A stretch of 64,000 nt of DNA from Lepas anatifera (GCA_034440635.1 JAOTON010000213.1:1-64000); one strand, 5' to 3'; positions 34,263-45,300 are shown, numbered from the stretch's first letter. The notes: a model not told the origin generated them from the letters alone. Made by a program: numbers and translations.

Positions 34263-34419
34263 CATTTTCGAATAAGTAACACATCTGGGCTAAGACTATT
34301 GCGGTGTACATTTTATATAATCGTGTAGCGCTTATTGTGAACAGATGCAAAATCTGTCATTTCAAATCTGACAAAATCTGATCAAAATCTGCAAGGACTG
34401 GACCCTCGAAACCGCATAA

Positions 34420-34935
34420 TACATACATACATGCATACATTTATTTTCCAGCACTTCACAAAACAAGTGAGTTGAGAAGAATCCCCGATTGCCGCAAAAG
34501 CACCAAGGCACTTGAATCACCACGCCGCTCGGGTGGCACCATAAATGACAAAGATACCGCCGCCAGTCAGACGTCCCCGCCCACGCCACCACAACCGGTC
34601 CCACGTCCGGCCGGGCACCGGCAGCCAGGTCATCCACGCAGCCGCCCACCAGCTCAGCGGCGCTCGGTCTCACCACGCTAGTTTTATTTATATATCTGAA
34701 AACGTCTTGGGCCACAGCTTGGTCAATGCCGGGAAAGAAAGAATGCCCGTAGAGGAGAGTGTCTATTTGCCATTTTTTGTGGGTAGTTCGGAATGGGATA
34801 TTCAACAGTGCTGTAATGTCATTGGTCATGGTCTCCCTCTGTGGGGTGAATTTCGAGCAATCAAGAAGAAAATGCGTGGTTTCTTCGCAAGAGTGACCGC
34901 AGTCGCAGCAAGGAGACTATGGCTCGAATTTTGAA
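34420..34935 (-). mobile_element. 5'-truncated LINE 3' end with (CATA)n tail
   Basis: On the minus strand the coding part begins at the C-terminal Cys/His knuckle CDCGHSCEETTHFLLDC. It continues NIPFRTTHKKWQIDTLL, YGHSFFPG and DVFRYINKT, which is the standard end of a Jockey/I/L1-like ORF2. A GC-rich 3' untranslated part follows, then a CATA-repeat tail at 34420-34441 (plus-strand view). Unlike the copy at 16341-16811 this frame is intact over the visible ORF2 end. Only about 0.5 kb of the element is present. Confidence 0.82.
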
Positions 34936-34957
34936 CAAATGGCTATTTAATTTTGGA

Positions 34958-34981
34958 CATACCCACCCTCAGGCGGGTTAA
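34958..34981. mobile_element. solo TTAA-type terminus
   Basis: ACCCACCCTCAGGCGGGTTAA ends at TTAA 34978-34981 and mirrors the TTAACCC start of B/F-type elements. With the C fragment at 33999 it may bracket a broken mosaic element that the LINE invaded. This is inference. Confidence 0.4.
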
Positions 34982-35295
34982 GAGAGAGTTATCTATGTTT
35001 GAGCCGAAGGTAAAGTACTTTGGAGGGTTGTGTTGGCTGTGCTACTAGGTGGCTGTGCTACTTGGCTACGCTTTTGTTGATGGTTGAAGCCTCAGACTGA
35101 ATTTTTAAGATATGTCGTAGAAACGTATTTGATATTTTTATTATGCTGGGAAGAAATGAAAACTTGTAGTTAGAAGTTCTAAATTTTATTTGAGTCCTGT
35201 TCCTGGCATTTCGTAAAGTACGGCTTACGGTGTTGTCCCTGGCTGCTGGTAAAATTATCTGAATGTAATTTGGTATTACTCCTCGGTTTAGCCGG
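34982..35295. other. no feature recognised
   Basis: Short unannotated stretch. Confidence 0.4.
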
Positions 35296-36406
35296 TTAAC
35301 ACGCGCATTGACGGGGGTCTGAGCAGCCTTCCCTTTGACGGGGGAGGGGTGTCCGTCCTCCGAAAGACCTCAAGAACCTCGCTAGATAGCGAAAAACGGT
35401 AAGCGGGGTTTAGTAGCCCATCCATTTCGAGCTAAACAATTGCTACAGTGCTAGTTATAGTGTACATTACTTTATAGGTAATATACCATATTGTGGCCTC
35501 ATAGGTCAATATCCTGGGATGACCTTGACCTCAAAATGTGTGCGAAAAAATTATTTGCGACCTTCTCTCTATAACCCTGGTTCGACTTTAGCCTACTCCC
35601 TTCTTTTTCCCGCATAATCACGGCATTTTGTAATTGGTGACACCTGGAAGTTATTAACACAGGTGTCTAAGTTAGGTCTAAGTTATTGACCTAAGTCTGA
35701 AAACTTCTTAAATAGCCCCAGATGACCTCTCAAAGGTCACAGGTCAAAAATTACAGCATGAACCTGGAAAGGGGTCCCAGGATACTCCGATTGAGAGAAT
35801 ATGAAGGTATTTTCAGCTGTATCTTTTTATTAGGGCCACTCCCAACAGGCACAATTGCCCAATTACAGGGAGTATTGGCGTGGGCTTTTAAAGATCCTCT
35901 CTATCGGGTCAGATCGCACACGAAAGGCGGTTTCCCGCCGTGGGGATTGAACCCAAGTTAATCCATGCTATCCGATCCGAAGACTGGCAACGAAGCCAAA
36001 AGGCCACCCCGGCCCCAGATTTTTCTACACAATTACAGCCAAATGTATTTTCCGATGCATTTCTAATGGAGAGAGCATGGTCCGTACTTGACCTTAGGTC
36101 ATTTATATGAAAAATCCCCGAATATATATTATAGCACTCGGTGATTCCATTATGTGGCACAAGTTTCAATCCGATAGATTCACCAATTTCTTACTTATGT
36201 CACCTCAAACATTTTTTCACGTGAGGTCACTTGACCTGCACTGGTGACCTGACCGGAGATGACCCAACCTGGGGAAAGTTGCAGAATCGATCATGGATAA
36301 GGTGTGCAAAGTAGGGTGGCGCTTCGCGTCGCCGTTATTTCGTGCCTCCGGAAAAACCCGAGGGGAGCGGGTGTCCAAACACCCTCCTCACCGGGGCGAA
36401 GGTTAA
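35296..36406 (+). mobile_element. mosaic TAR element (A end, inverted C piece, D end)
   Basis: The left terminus is a clear TAR-A end: TTAA 35296-35299, CACGCGCATTGACG, then GTCTGAGCAGCCTTCCCTTTGACG and the GATAGCGAAAAACGGTAA motif. From about 35450 to 35655 the sequence is C in inverse orientation (CATATTGTGGCC, GCATAATCACGGCAT). From about 35656 it is D (GACCTAAGTCTGAAAAC, AGATGACCTCTCAAAGGTCAC) through to the D terminus CGGGTGTCCAAACACC ... GGTTAA at 36403-36406. A SINE interrupts the D part at about 35800-36020. Whether the mosaic was assembled before or after insertion cannot be decided here. Confidence 0.7.
35800..36020 (-). repeat. tRNA-derived SINE inside TAR-D
   Basis: Minus strand: GGCCGGGGTGGCCTTTTGGC (box A-like) near 36017, then GGGTTCAATCCCCACGG (box B) near 35945, then a body that ends near TGCCTGTTGGGAGTGGCC. 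The D sequence on both sides is colinear with the uninterrupted D copies, so this is a later insertion. Edges are approximate. Confidence 0.6.
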
Positions 36407-36529
36407 AGAAGAGTTTTTGGGCTCTTGCGTGTGAAAGAGTTTAGTTCAAATAATTTTGAAGGCCCCATTATCTTCCTCTTGTTACGGCAAATCGATTTAT
36501 GTATTATATGATTATACTAGGGCAAAATA

Positions 36530-36750
36530 TAAAGATGACCTGACCTGAAGTCAGGTCAAGGTCACCATATGACTTAACGTAATCAATACGCATATCAATC
36601 GACTCGCAATAATGATCCAAACGTAATGATATCAAAATAAAAGCTTCAACATAGTATCCTGCAAAGATATTGCACCAAGTCTGAAAACCTGCTTAAGTAA
36701 TCCCAGATGACCTCTCAGAGATCACAAGTTCAAACTTGCAACATGAACCT

Positions 36751-36752
<2 letters not shown>
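36530..36752 (+). mobile_element. TAR-D internal fragment
   Basis: GATGACCTGACCTGAAGTC and its inverse, then AAACGTAATGATATCAAAAT, GTCTGAAAACCTGCTTAA and GATGACCTCTCAGAGATCAC match the D interior at 46940-47130 and 10947-11130. It stops at a (TA)n tract. Confidence 0.7.

Positions 36753-36802
<50 letters not shown>
36753..36802 (+). repeat. (TA)n microsatellite
   Basis: Pure AT dinucleotide run of 50 bp at the broken end of a TAR-D fragment. Confidence 0.95.
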
Positions 36803-36804
<2 letters not shown>

Positions 36805-37398
36805 TTCCAACTCTTGCACTCTCTGTTTACTTTCTGAGCAGATAACTGCTCCTTTTATCACGCTAGCTCACACTTTTCCGCTTAGGGCCAGATTACTTTA
36901 AGGTGCGGTGCGACAAGTTTCGTGACAACGTTCGTTTGAGGTACTACCGGCCCCGAGTTGGACCTCCAGTGGTGCCCGGATCTCCTCCGACGGTTTCGTC
37001 GCTGTCGACGATAGGCTGCAGGCGACGTTTCAGTCGGAGGGCTGGCGTCGAGCGCGTAGGGCTGTGCGCAGAGAGCCTCCGCCCAGGGGATAGCTGGCGA
37101 CGAGGTGAGTTCCCTGTTTATGAGTTAGGACCAGTTCAGCAGAAATTGGAGCAACGCACTATGCTCAGTATCTTGTTTTTCAGTCAGCTAGACTATTTAT
37201 TGTTGCTCTCAGGCTACTTGCTTATCAAATGTGAAAAATATTGTTCACAAATTTAAAGAGAAAGAAGCATCAGGCGATGACTAGTTTCCGAAACCAAGTG
37301 ACCTAAGCAAAGAATATATTCTGATTGTAAATTATTGTATTCTCGGTGGAGGGTAAGGTAGGACCTGATATCATATTTTATCGAACAATATCGTGTTC
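36803..37398. other. no feature recognised
   Basis: A plus-strand frame at 36903-37256 (117 codons, Arg-rich start) has no recognised domain. A related GC-rich segment (GGCGTCGAGCGCGTAGGGCTGTGC at about 37044) recurs at 41090-41170, with GGTGAGTTCCCTGTTTATGAGTTAG versus GGTAAGTTCCCTGTTTATGAGTTAG, so both are probably parts of a dispersed repeat. Confidence 0.4.
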
Positions 37399-38405
37399 TT
37401 AACCCTTTTCGGCAGGGGCTAATATTGCCCCCCTGGTTTTAGAATATCGCCGAAACGGTTGCGATAGAACTTTGAACTTCCTGACTTTTCCTAAACTAGT
37501 ACAGGCGGTTTTCTGAAATTTTCAAGATTATATATTTACCGGGTGGGCTATGGCTGGGTTTTTAGGGGGTTCTATCACAAACCAAGTATTATCGTATGCG
37601 ATGGGTTTTTGTAAGGAGCCGTCTCTGCTGTCCTGATACCAGTTTATGGTTTTATTATATCATTTTTATGTGAGATGATAGTGCATTCATTGTCACTATT
37701 TGTATTCATCGGGGCGGTTACAGCAGTTCAAATGGGGGGAATGTTATCAGAAGGACTAAACGTTAGTAAGTGGAAGACTGCTTACAGCCGTGCAGGGCGA
37801 ATACAATTGGGTATATGAAATTAAATAGTTTCCCATTCTGATTACCGGGCGTGTAGTACACCTTTTCAAATGTTTTCCAGCCGTATCGCCGCGACTCATA
37901 TCGTTGTTATTGAAATGTGTTTATCCCCCCCCCGACGGTCCTTGATCCGCCTTGTCCCCTTTCCGGCTGCCTGGGGGGTAAATTATGAATTGATTTACTA
38001 GTGGACTATATACTCATGGTCATTGTTTGTTGGTTGTTTTTCCTGTTCTTCTGCTCGCCCTGATGTTTTTTTTTTTTTTATTTATGTGTCAAGATGCCTA
38101 CTATTGAGCTATCCGCGTAAAAACTTTTAGGTTGTTATATTTTTTTAGTCTGGTCTGACTGCTTGTTTGATTTTTGGTAACTCGTTATGATTTTGGGTAT
38201 TATTTGTAAATCTGACTGTTTTGTGAAACCGTACACAGGACAGGGTTATGGAAAATCTAAAATACAAAATTGTTATTTTGCGACCTTTCAAAATAAAAAT
38301 TTTGAATTTTTTTTTAAATAGTTTGGGGGAATCTTGGCACTTGATTTTCAAATCGGCCGGTTGATTGGATCTTGGGGCCTATCCCTTGCCAATGGGGCTG
38401 GTTAA
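37399..38405. mobile_element. candidate TTAA-bounded element of another family
   Basis: TTAA at 37399-37402 leads into CCCTTTTCGGCAGGGG and a nearby GCCCCCC. TTAA at 38402-38405 is preceded by CCTTGCCAATGGGGCTGG. Read inward, both ends share TTAACC and a GGCA(A/G)GGG-type word within 25 bp, which is weak TIR evidence. The interior lacks the AGGTCA array. Its 1,007-bp length matches TAR elements, but this is a candidate only. Confidence 0.4.
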
Positions 38406-39198
38406 GTGTAAGCCTAAGAGTCTTATACAACCGGCATTATCATCAGTGAGTCGAGGCATTTGGTTTTAGTTATTAGTCTTACTCCAACCCTAATGGTAAA
38501 GCAAACAGTTGAGAGCTGGGTGTATGAAGCCTCCTCTCTTTTCGGTCGAATCGTATCATACCTACAGATATTGGAAGGCAGTCCCGAAATTTTTCAAAGT
38601 AGAAAATGATGAAACAACACCACTCATACCGATAAGACTTAAACATTGGTTTATCATTCGAAATATAAGTTGCGACTTAACCTTGAATGTGTATATTTTT
38701 GATATATTTCTATTCGACTGAGGGTTGAAATTCCAAACTGTCAGTAGCAAATAAACTAGCTTGGAATAATAAATATAACAACGCACCCAATAAGTGGATT
38801 TAGGAGGAGATACATAATATTGCCGATTGCCAAATGTATTCGTTTTTGCTTCAAACTGGTACACCAAGATAAAATCAATATGTTTCAAACACAGAAGATC
38901 AACTTTCATCCCCTTTTTATTGCAATGATATATATTTATCCCCCTGCAATTCTCCAAATCTTAAATTAGTCTTGCAAGGTTTTATCCCAGCCGTGCTGGA
39001 TGTATTCTACAACTTCACCCTACAGTAGGAAGAGAGAGGGGTCAAATTGACCCCTTAACTGTTTGAAAATAAAGACTAATGAAGAGGTACAGTAAATTGT
39101 AGAGTGCTACCTGTGACATATGATTGTTTGACCTTAGGTTGATCGGTAACCCTAAAATGCTGCATGTATGATTCAGTCATGCCGAAATAATGTACAAT
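38406..39198. other. no recognised gene; small palindrome near a TTAA
   Basis: A palindromic GGGGTCAAATTGACCCC directly followed by TTAA lies near 39036-39056 and could be an isolated element end. The minus-strand frame at 38562-38957 (131 codons) is AT-rich and unrecognised. Confidence 0.35.
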
Positions 39199-39594
39199 GG
39201 GGATATGTGGCTCAGTGGTACAGCATCTACCTCCTGCACAACAGGTCCCGGGTTCAAGACCTGGCGGGTTCCCTGAATAAGTAAATCATGATCCCTAAAA
39301 TCCTTCCGGCAGGGTAGAGTGTTGAGGAGGGTGGGGGGCAGGGTGGTAGAGTGGACAGCGCAACCGACTTCCACGCAGCCGACCCGGGTTCAAGGCCCGG
39401 CGGCTTCCCTGAACAAGGATCAAGCTGTCTCCCCAAAAAGCCTCTCCAACAGGGAAAGAGTTGGCAGCGCCATATGCCCCTGTCATTTGGTGTGTCGATA
39501 AACCTAAAAATAATTGATTATTCGGGTGGAGTTGGCGAGGCTGTATATCCCTGACACTAAAACACCATTAAACCCCAACAATTATTATTATTTC
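39199..39594 (+). repeat. tRNA-derived SINE split by a second SINE
   Basis: The outer copy starts GGGGATATGTGGCTCAGTGG (box A) with box B GGGTTCAAGACC near 39250. Its body is CCCTGAATAAGTAAATCATG, reaching GGCAGGGTAGAGTGTTGAGG near 39328. After the inner SINE its remainder resumes at about 39525 (GGAGTTGGCGAGG ... CCCCAACAATTATTATTATT). The head resembles a tRNA-Cys-type gene (GGGGATAT, CTCAGTGGTA, AGGTCCCGGGTTCAA), but the anticodon region is diverged. The 3' end is an ATT repeat. Confidence 0.78.
39335..39515 (+). repeat. inner SINE copy of the same family
   Basis: Head GGCAGGGTGGTAGAGTGGAC with box B GGGTTCAAGGCC near 39386. Body CCCTGAACAAGGATCAAGC, CAACAGGGAAAGAGTTGGCA, ending near AACCTAAAAATAATTG. 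The sequences bordering it, GTTGAGGAGG on the left and GTTGGCGAGG on the right, look like an imperfect target-site duplication inside the outer SINE. A head-to-tail dimer is the alternative. Confidence 0.7.
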
Positions 39595-40004
39595 AACACA
39601 TTTAACTCTGTCAAGAGCTTCTTTTGTGCCAAGTTTTTTGCAACCCAAATCACAAAATCGTGTTTTGAAATATTTGTAATCCCTTACAAGTGTAATAACA
39701 TCCCTGGAATCTGTATAGACCAGCCAGTTACTTCTGCAATCCAATTTTACCTTACGATGCTTTTTTTGCCGCCAATATGCGAGTAATTGTAACATCAGCA
39801 AAACAGCATCCCATGGGCTTGAGGGCTTCTACACATGCTTTTGCATGGTAAATGAGGTCCTTCCAAGTCACTGATCTTAAATGGCCCAGCAAGGTCAAAG
39901 ATCATTGAACCGCCCAAGGGTCAAGTATGCGTGCTAAATTTGATGCTAGAAGATACCCACAGAAAATTGAGGTTACCCTGGTAAAAGTAATGCAAGGCCA
40001 GTGA
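39595..40004. other. no feature recognised
   Basis: AT-rich sequence without recognisable elements. Confidence 0.4.
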
Positions 40005-40151
40005 CAGTGGCGGATCCAGGACTTCATTTTGGGGGATAAGGGACTCGGGACTCTCCCACCTCGGAATAGCCTATGCCTATGCATCGACTATAGGAACTTT
40101 GGCTTTTCGGGGGAAGCTTGAGCCCCCTTAGACCGTTGTATCTGCCACTAG
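40005..40151 (+). mobile_element. 147-bp MITE with CAGTGGCGGATCCAG end
   Basis: The left end is CAGTGGCGGATCCAGG. The right end is GTATCTGCCACTAG, whose inverse CTAGTGGCAGATAC matches the left end at most positions. The right half is shared with 21981-22044. Short elements beginning CAGTGGCG are a common class of hAT-like or related MITE in invertebrates. I see no convincing target-site duplication, so the superfamily is inference. Confidence 0.6.
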
Positions 40152-41716
40152 TTAGTATTTTTGTTCAGTTAGTTGCCGACCGTGAATAAACTTTGACCAA
40201 CAAACTGTCAAGAGTATAGCAGATTGGAGGCTGACTAGCGATAACTTCAATAAATGTATGAAGCTAAACAACCCGGGGCCATGACCTTGTTTGATTTTCA
40301 AAGAGCAGTGTATAGCAAATCACCAAAGTAAGTCCTAGCAGTTTGTGGAAGAAATTGGCCTAAAACATATAATATTCTCCTTATACGGCCGGCCATATTT
40401 ACATGACATTTTCAAGGTGACATGAGTTCACTACAGGTCACCTGAGGTCATTGGTCTATACACCATACTCAAAAGGTCAACCACCATGAAGCCAAGTGCA
40501 TTGAAACCCACTCATCCCGGGATCCAGTCCGTGCCAAGCTGCTAGTCCTAAAACGGCGCAGCGATGAAGACGGCTAAGACCTCGTACAAGTTTCTTGAAA
40601 CGAGCCCGTATCTCCGTGACCTGGCAATTCCAAGTATAAAATTTGTTCAACATGTGTGAAATTAGTTTTTCCCACACCCTGAGTGACATCGTGTTGGACT
40701 GAACTATTAGAAGACGTTTAACCCCCTGGCAAGGTGAGGTTTAAGCGTATAGTCAGTGTATATCCTGTGTTTTAGATCAATATACAATTGTGGCATTTTA
40801 ACGACCATCCTCAACGTCACATCCCCCTCTCTCCTATTGTTATATTTGCTAGAAACTGGCATAAAAGTTAGTTCAGGCCCCTATATAAGATTACTGTTAC
40901 GATACCATCCCCATGGAGCTTGTGATTCTTAATATCAATGTGTTGTTCAGCCCATTCTAAGGTGCGTGATCTTGAATCATTTATTTGAGCACCGAGCATG
41001 AACAACAGGAATAAGCATACACGAAAAAAGTTCAAGTCAGAAGTAAAAGTTGCAAAGGGCTACTAATAGCTGACTGAAAGCCGGAGCTTTGGCGCCGAGC
41101 GCGTGCGGCTGTGCACAGGGCGCTTCCACTCCGGAGATACCTGCTGACTAGGTAAGTTCCCTGTTTATGAGTTAGAACAAACTCAGCTAAAGATAGGGAT
41201 ATAAAAGCTTTACGTAATTTATGGGCGACCCCTAATTGATGCTGGGGTGGTGACTTCCAGAGATGGTGATCAGAGATTGCATTACCACAATAATTGCAGC
41301 CAAGCTTTTGTCTAGATGATAATATACTATTAAATGTAACTCCCCGAATATTACATGACGAATTAGCACAATTAATTAGTTTTGCTCGCTGGTCCTGTTT
41401 AGTTCCATCGCAGATTCTAAGATAAAGCCCAAATAAAATATTAGTATATTATAATCTTAATGATCAAACACTGTATATTCTTTATCGTTTTATAATCTCC
41501 TCGCTGCAGCACTGGACGACACGCTTGTGACAAATTTTCGGCCGTCAGTTGTGGTTGTCCTTGATGGAGCCTCAATCCGGAAGTTTTCAGCGAGCGCTCA
41601 TGATATGCTGCCCACTCAGTATGATTGGTTGCCAATGTGTTTGATTCGTGGGACACTAACCACGGTTAACTGTCACTGGGAAGGATCATGGTTAGCTTTG
41701 GCGTGATACATGTGTT
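40152..41716. other. unannotated; contains a dispersed GC-rich word
   Basis: No genes recognised. The segment near 41090-41170 repeats the one near 37044-37130, as noted there. The minus-strand frame at 41441-41656 is unrecognised. Confidence 0.35.
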
Positions 41717-41718
41717 TA

Positions 41719-41793
<75 letters not shown>
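41717..41793 (+). repeat. (TA)n microsatellite
   Basis: An uninterrupted TA run of roughly 77 bp. No flanking inverted arms are seen, unlike the one at 7957-8014. Confidence 0.95.
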
Positions 41794-41796
<3 letters not shown>

Positions 41797-42480
41797 AAAA
41801 ACGGGGAAGCAGATTGTTTTCTCAACACATTGTGTTTAATTTTACAGCAGCACTGAGGCTAATCACTTTTCTTCCATTTGTTTCTATAAGCCTGATCTTA
41901 TTTTCATGTTCTTCGTTGGTTTCTTTTTCGAAAATCACGTTCATAGTTATACAGTAAGTAAAGAAAATATGGAGCAGCATACTTTTAGGACCGGTTTCGG
42001 TTTATTTGCGTACCATCTTCAGCAAAATTCCTACATATCTTTCGTACATTCGTTTAACTAACAATCAAATATTCAAGTCACCATTATATTTTAATTTCTA
42101 ACAAATAACTTATCTAGGCCAGGGTACTTTAACTACGGGTACAACCAAGTTTCCCACTAGATCTAGTCCTCCCCTGATGACGTCACCAACCTTTCCTACC
42201 AAAATCGAAGAGAATCTACCAAGTTTTGGGAGGATCAGCTGTAACATACCAAATTTTGGTGTAATTTGACAGCAGTCTAGTATAACTCGAAATCGACTTC
42301 CTTACCTCATTAAACAGTAGCATTGATATCAACTACGAGCGGTGTATTTTACGTGAATCTAAAGAAAATAGCAAAACACTTCAAATAATTAGTTGAAAGG
42401 GCATGCATTAACTCAAGCCCAGCTGTATTCATGCAGCTATGAACAATGATTTTGACAAACATACCGACACAGATAAGTCA
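41794..42480. other. no feature recognised
   Basis: Unannotated stretch up to the hAT-like MITE. Confidence 0.4.
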
Positions 42481-42488
42481 GCAACAGA

Positions 42489-42693
42489 CAGGGGCGCCGC
42501 CACGGAATTTTTTGGGGGGTGGTGGTGGACCCAGGCTGGTGCTGACCGAGGGGAGGCGAATTTTGAGCATGTTCTGTATCTGGCAGGATTGATGACGATG
42601 GACCCAAATTTTGTTGGGGGGGACGTTCTCCCATGTTGGCCAACAGGGGAACGCGCCCCCTCCCCGTCCCCCACCCCGCTTTCGGCGCCCATG
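42489..42693 (+). mobile_element. 205-bp hAT-like MITE with 8-bp target duplication
   Basis: The element runs from CAGGGGCGCCGCCACGG to TTTCGGCGCCCATG. The ends are inverted (CAGGGGCGCCG against CATGGGCGCCG). The flanks are identical 8-mers, GCAACAGA at 42481-42488 and 42694-42701. An 8-bp duplication with CAGGGGCG ends is the hallmark of hAT transposons. It matches the copy at 62871-63070 along its whole length (GCTGGTGCTGACCG, GGCGAATTTTGAG, GGCCAACAG). Open frames crossing it are by-products. Confidence 0.9.
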
Positions 42694-42701
42694 GCAACAG
42701 A

Positions 42702-42974
42702 ATACAAAGGGAAGCAATTTCTAGCTTCTCAATCGCAAATTTGGATACTTCCCATCACGTAAATTCAAATTACCAGCACCCACTCGCTGATAACACTGGT
42801 CAACAAAATTTAACTTTTGTCGTGGATCCAATTTAAAATAGTCCGTTTCTGGGGTAATTTGTGGCGCTGAACACGAGTCTGGCAGCAGAAATGCCGTATC
42901 AGATCAGAACTTTGAGATCCAGTATGTCTGTGTGTCGTCTTTGTGCAAGTCTTCTTGGCATCAGTGACATTGAC
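42702..42974. other. no feature recognised
   Basis: Short unannotated gap. Confidence 0.4.
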
Positions 42975-43625
42975 AGTGCAAAACCCAAGAGGTCTAGGAA
43001 AATGAACGTTTAGGTGTTTGTGGAGGCTAGGGTATTCTACCTTAAACCCGATTTGCATAGACCTAGGTCAATATATTCAAGGTAAAACGAGGCCATATAG
43101 GTTAAATTCTGTATGTGCAGGGTAGCCATTTGGATATGCCGTGATTATGCGATGAGAAGCCGGATATGGAGAGAAAGTGGCCTAAAATAACAGAGGAAAG
43201 GTCTGAGGCAATGTTCTCTGAAACTTTTAGGCCAAGGTCGTTCAAGGTCATTGACCTTTGACGTCAAAATATTACATTTGGGCTATAACGTGTACTGCAA
43301 CTAGCACTATGGCAACCGTCGGGCGGAAAATTAGGTTTGACCTTGACCCATGACCTTTGTCTTGAACCTGCGACTTTGAGCTCAAGATTGAGTGACCAAG
43401 CGTATGACGTCATATCATGATATACGTCATATTAGGCGGCATCATCCGACCAAAGGCACTAGGGTCAATGACGTTGAAATGGTGGTATGACCTTGACCTG
43501 TGACTTTTTACTTAGACTCGACCTTCAAGGGAGGTGACTCTGACATAAAATCCTCATCACATAACGTTGCGACGTTACCTCTTGGTCTACAATACCGGCG
43601 AGCTTGTACGACCGAGCGCAAACCT
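42975..43625 (+). mobile_element. TAR-C interior, both ends missing
   Basis: Colinear with C at 54290-54950: GACCTAGGTCAATATATTCAAGG, GCCGTGATTATGC, AAGGTCGTTCAAGGTCATTGACC, TTTGACCTTGACCC, TATGACGTCATA, and CTTGGTCTACAATACCGGCG. The TTAA termini are absent. Divergence is greater than in the 4362 and 54234 copies. Confidence 0.7.
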
Positions 43626-44559
43626 TGTTCAATGTATGTGCAATGTTCATGCACTTGAATGCGAGGTAGTATTTCGTTGCAATAAATTCGCATGTACCTA
43701 TATTGATAAGTTGCATTGTCTGGGTGCAGATAATCCGGATTCTCGACATCCTTGATCTATATTTTTCCGCAAAAGGCTAGGCTGATGACAGTGTGTGGAA
43801 AGTGTAGGGGCTATACAACAGGTATCCTCTGGAGAAGAAACCGGGTCCAATGGCAAAAACAGTTACTAAATTTGAAATCAGCGGTATCGAAATAGGCAGA
43901 AACAGGTGTTCACGTGCCGGATCCATTTTGGCTATTGACCAGCGTAATCTGACTGCTTACTAAAAAAATGCAGAATAAGCGTCAATAAGGGTGAAGCTGT
44001 AAAACACGCGACCATTGGAGTCAAATACCCGAAGCTTGATGTTAGAAAACTCGCTGAAATTTATAATCCTGCACGCCCGCATGGAGTAATAAAAGAACAA
44101 TCATACTAACGTCAAAATAAAATTCACAAACTCGTTAAAATCCCCCCCACTCTTATTAAAAGCCGAGATAAATATGTTTACTCTTGCCCACGAGATCAAG
44201 CGCTGTTTATTATCTTCGGGAGTTGCCATTGTAACATCGTCAGCAATCAACGGCCGATCAAAATATGTGCAAGTGTTGCTGCAAACAGCTATTAGTGCTG
44301 AAGTTACTATTATTTTGACACGCTCTAGAAAATTGGTAAAAATATGATTCTTTGCTTGAGTTTTTGGAAAACGCCCGATGGTTTCAAAATAAAAATCAGC
44401 TTTCTATTCAACTACATCAGTTTTGTTGATCCAGTTCTGAAATTGGCTTTTTAGGGGTTCGAAAAAGTGTAATTTCTCCACTGCCCTGCATAGTAACTGT
44501 TGTGTCCGTCCAGCCCCGATGACGCAATGCTGCCAAACAATTCGAACGGGGTCTGATCT
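43626..44559. other. no feature recognised
   Basis: Nothing supported. Confidence 0.4.
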
Positions 44560-45300
44560 AGGTCACCATCTTACTCCACTTGGCTACATTTGAGGGAATT
44601 TAACGGCGCGTCGATCGGTGAAAAATAGAATTCTGTCGAAAAACCTATGTTGATGGACCTATAAGTCAGACATTTATTTTGAGATCGCCACAATTGCGCG
44701 GTCGCACCAGCTCGCCTGCTTGGAGAGCGAGTGGTGAAATCAGAGCCCATAAAAACGAGATTAAATTCCAATGTCACCTCATATGAAGGTCAGGGTCAAG
44801 CATTACGGTTCAAGGCTATATCTGTATTTTAAGCTCATTGATCCTAGTGCCTTTGGTCTAACGGCGTTACACAGTATTGCTTATACTATGAAATAATAGT
44901 TAAGCTAACTCAATGTAAATTTCAAGGTCAAAGGTCACAGTTGAAGGTCATTGGTCATTTTGAATCCTCGTTTCCTGGCCAATGGCTGCTAAAGTGCTGG
45001 TTAAAGTGTAAATTTTACCGAATACGCCATGCCATAACGGCATAGGTCAATTTCCTTGAATGACCTGGACGCCAAATTTTGGGAACTGATTCTTTGGAAC
45101 TTTTTCTTTATCAACTTTGTTTAATGTTAGCATATTCCAGACTTTTTCCGCACGATTACGGCATTTCTCAAAAGATTCCGTGCACGGTCAATATTTCATA
45201 TTTATGAATTCGTTTAACCTAAAATATCTCGAGATAGGTCAATAAAAGTTGGTCATAATATAGATCACTATGAAAACTTCCCAATGGCATGAATATTTCT
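44560..45300 (-). mobile_element. TAR-C interior, degenerate, inverted
   Basis: Read on the minus strand it matches C: TTAAATTCCCTCAAATGTAGCC, TGAAGGTCAAAGG-type words, then GCCGTAATCGTGCGG and GACCTATCTCGAGA. It lies opposite in direction to the C interior at 42975-43625, about 0.9 kb away. No termini remain. Confidence 0.55.

Noticed and set aside
39199..39280. Functional tRNA-Cys-like gene
   Set aside because: The anticodon arm is diverged, and the head continues into a SINE body shared with other copies.
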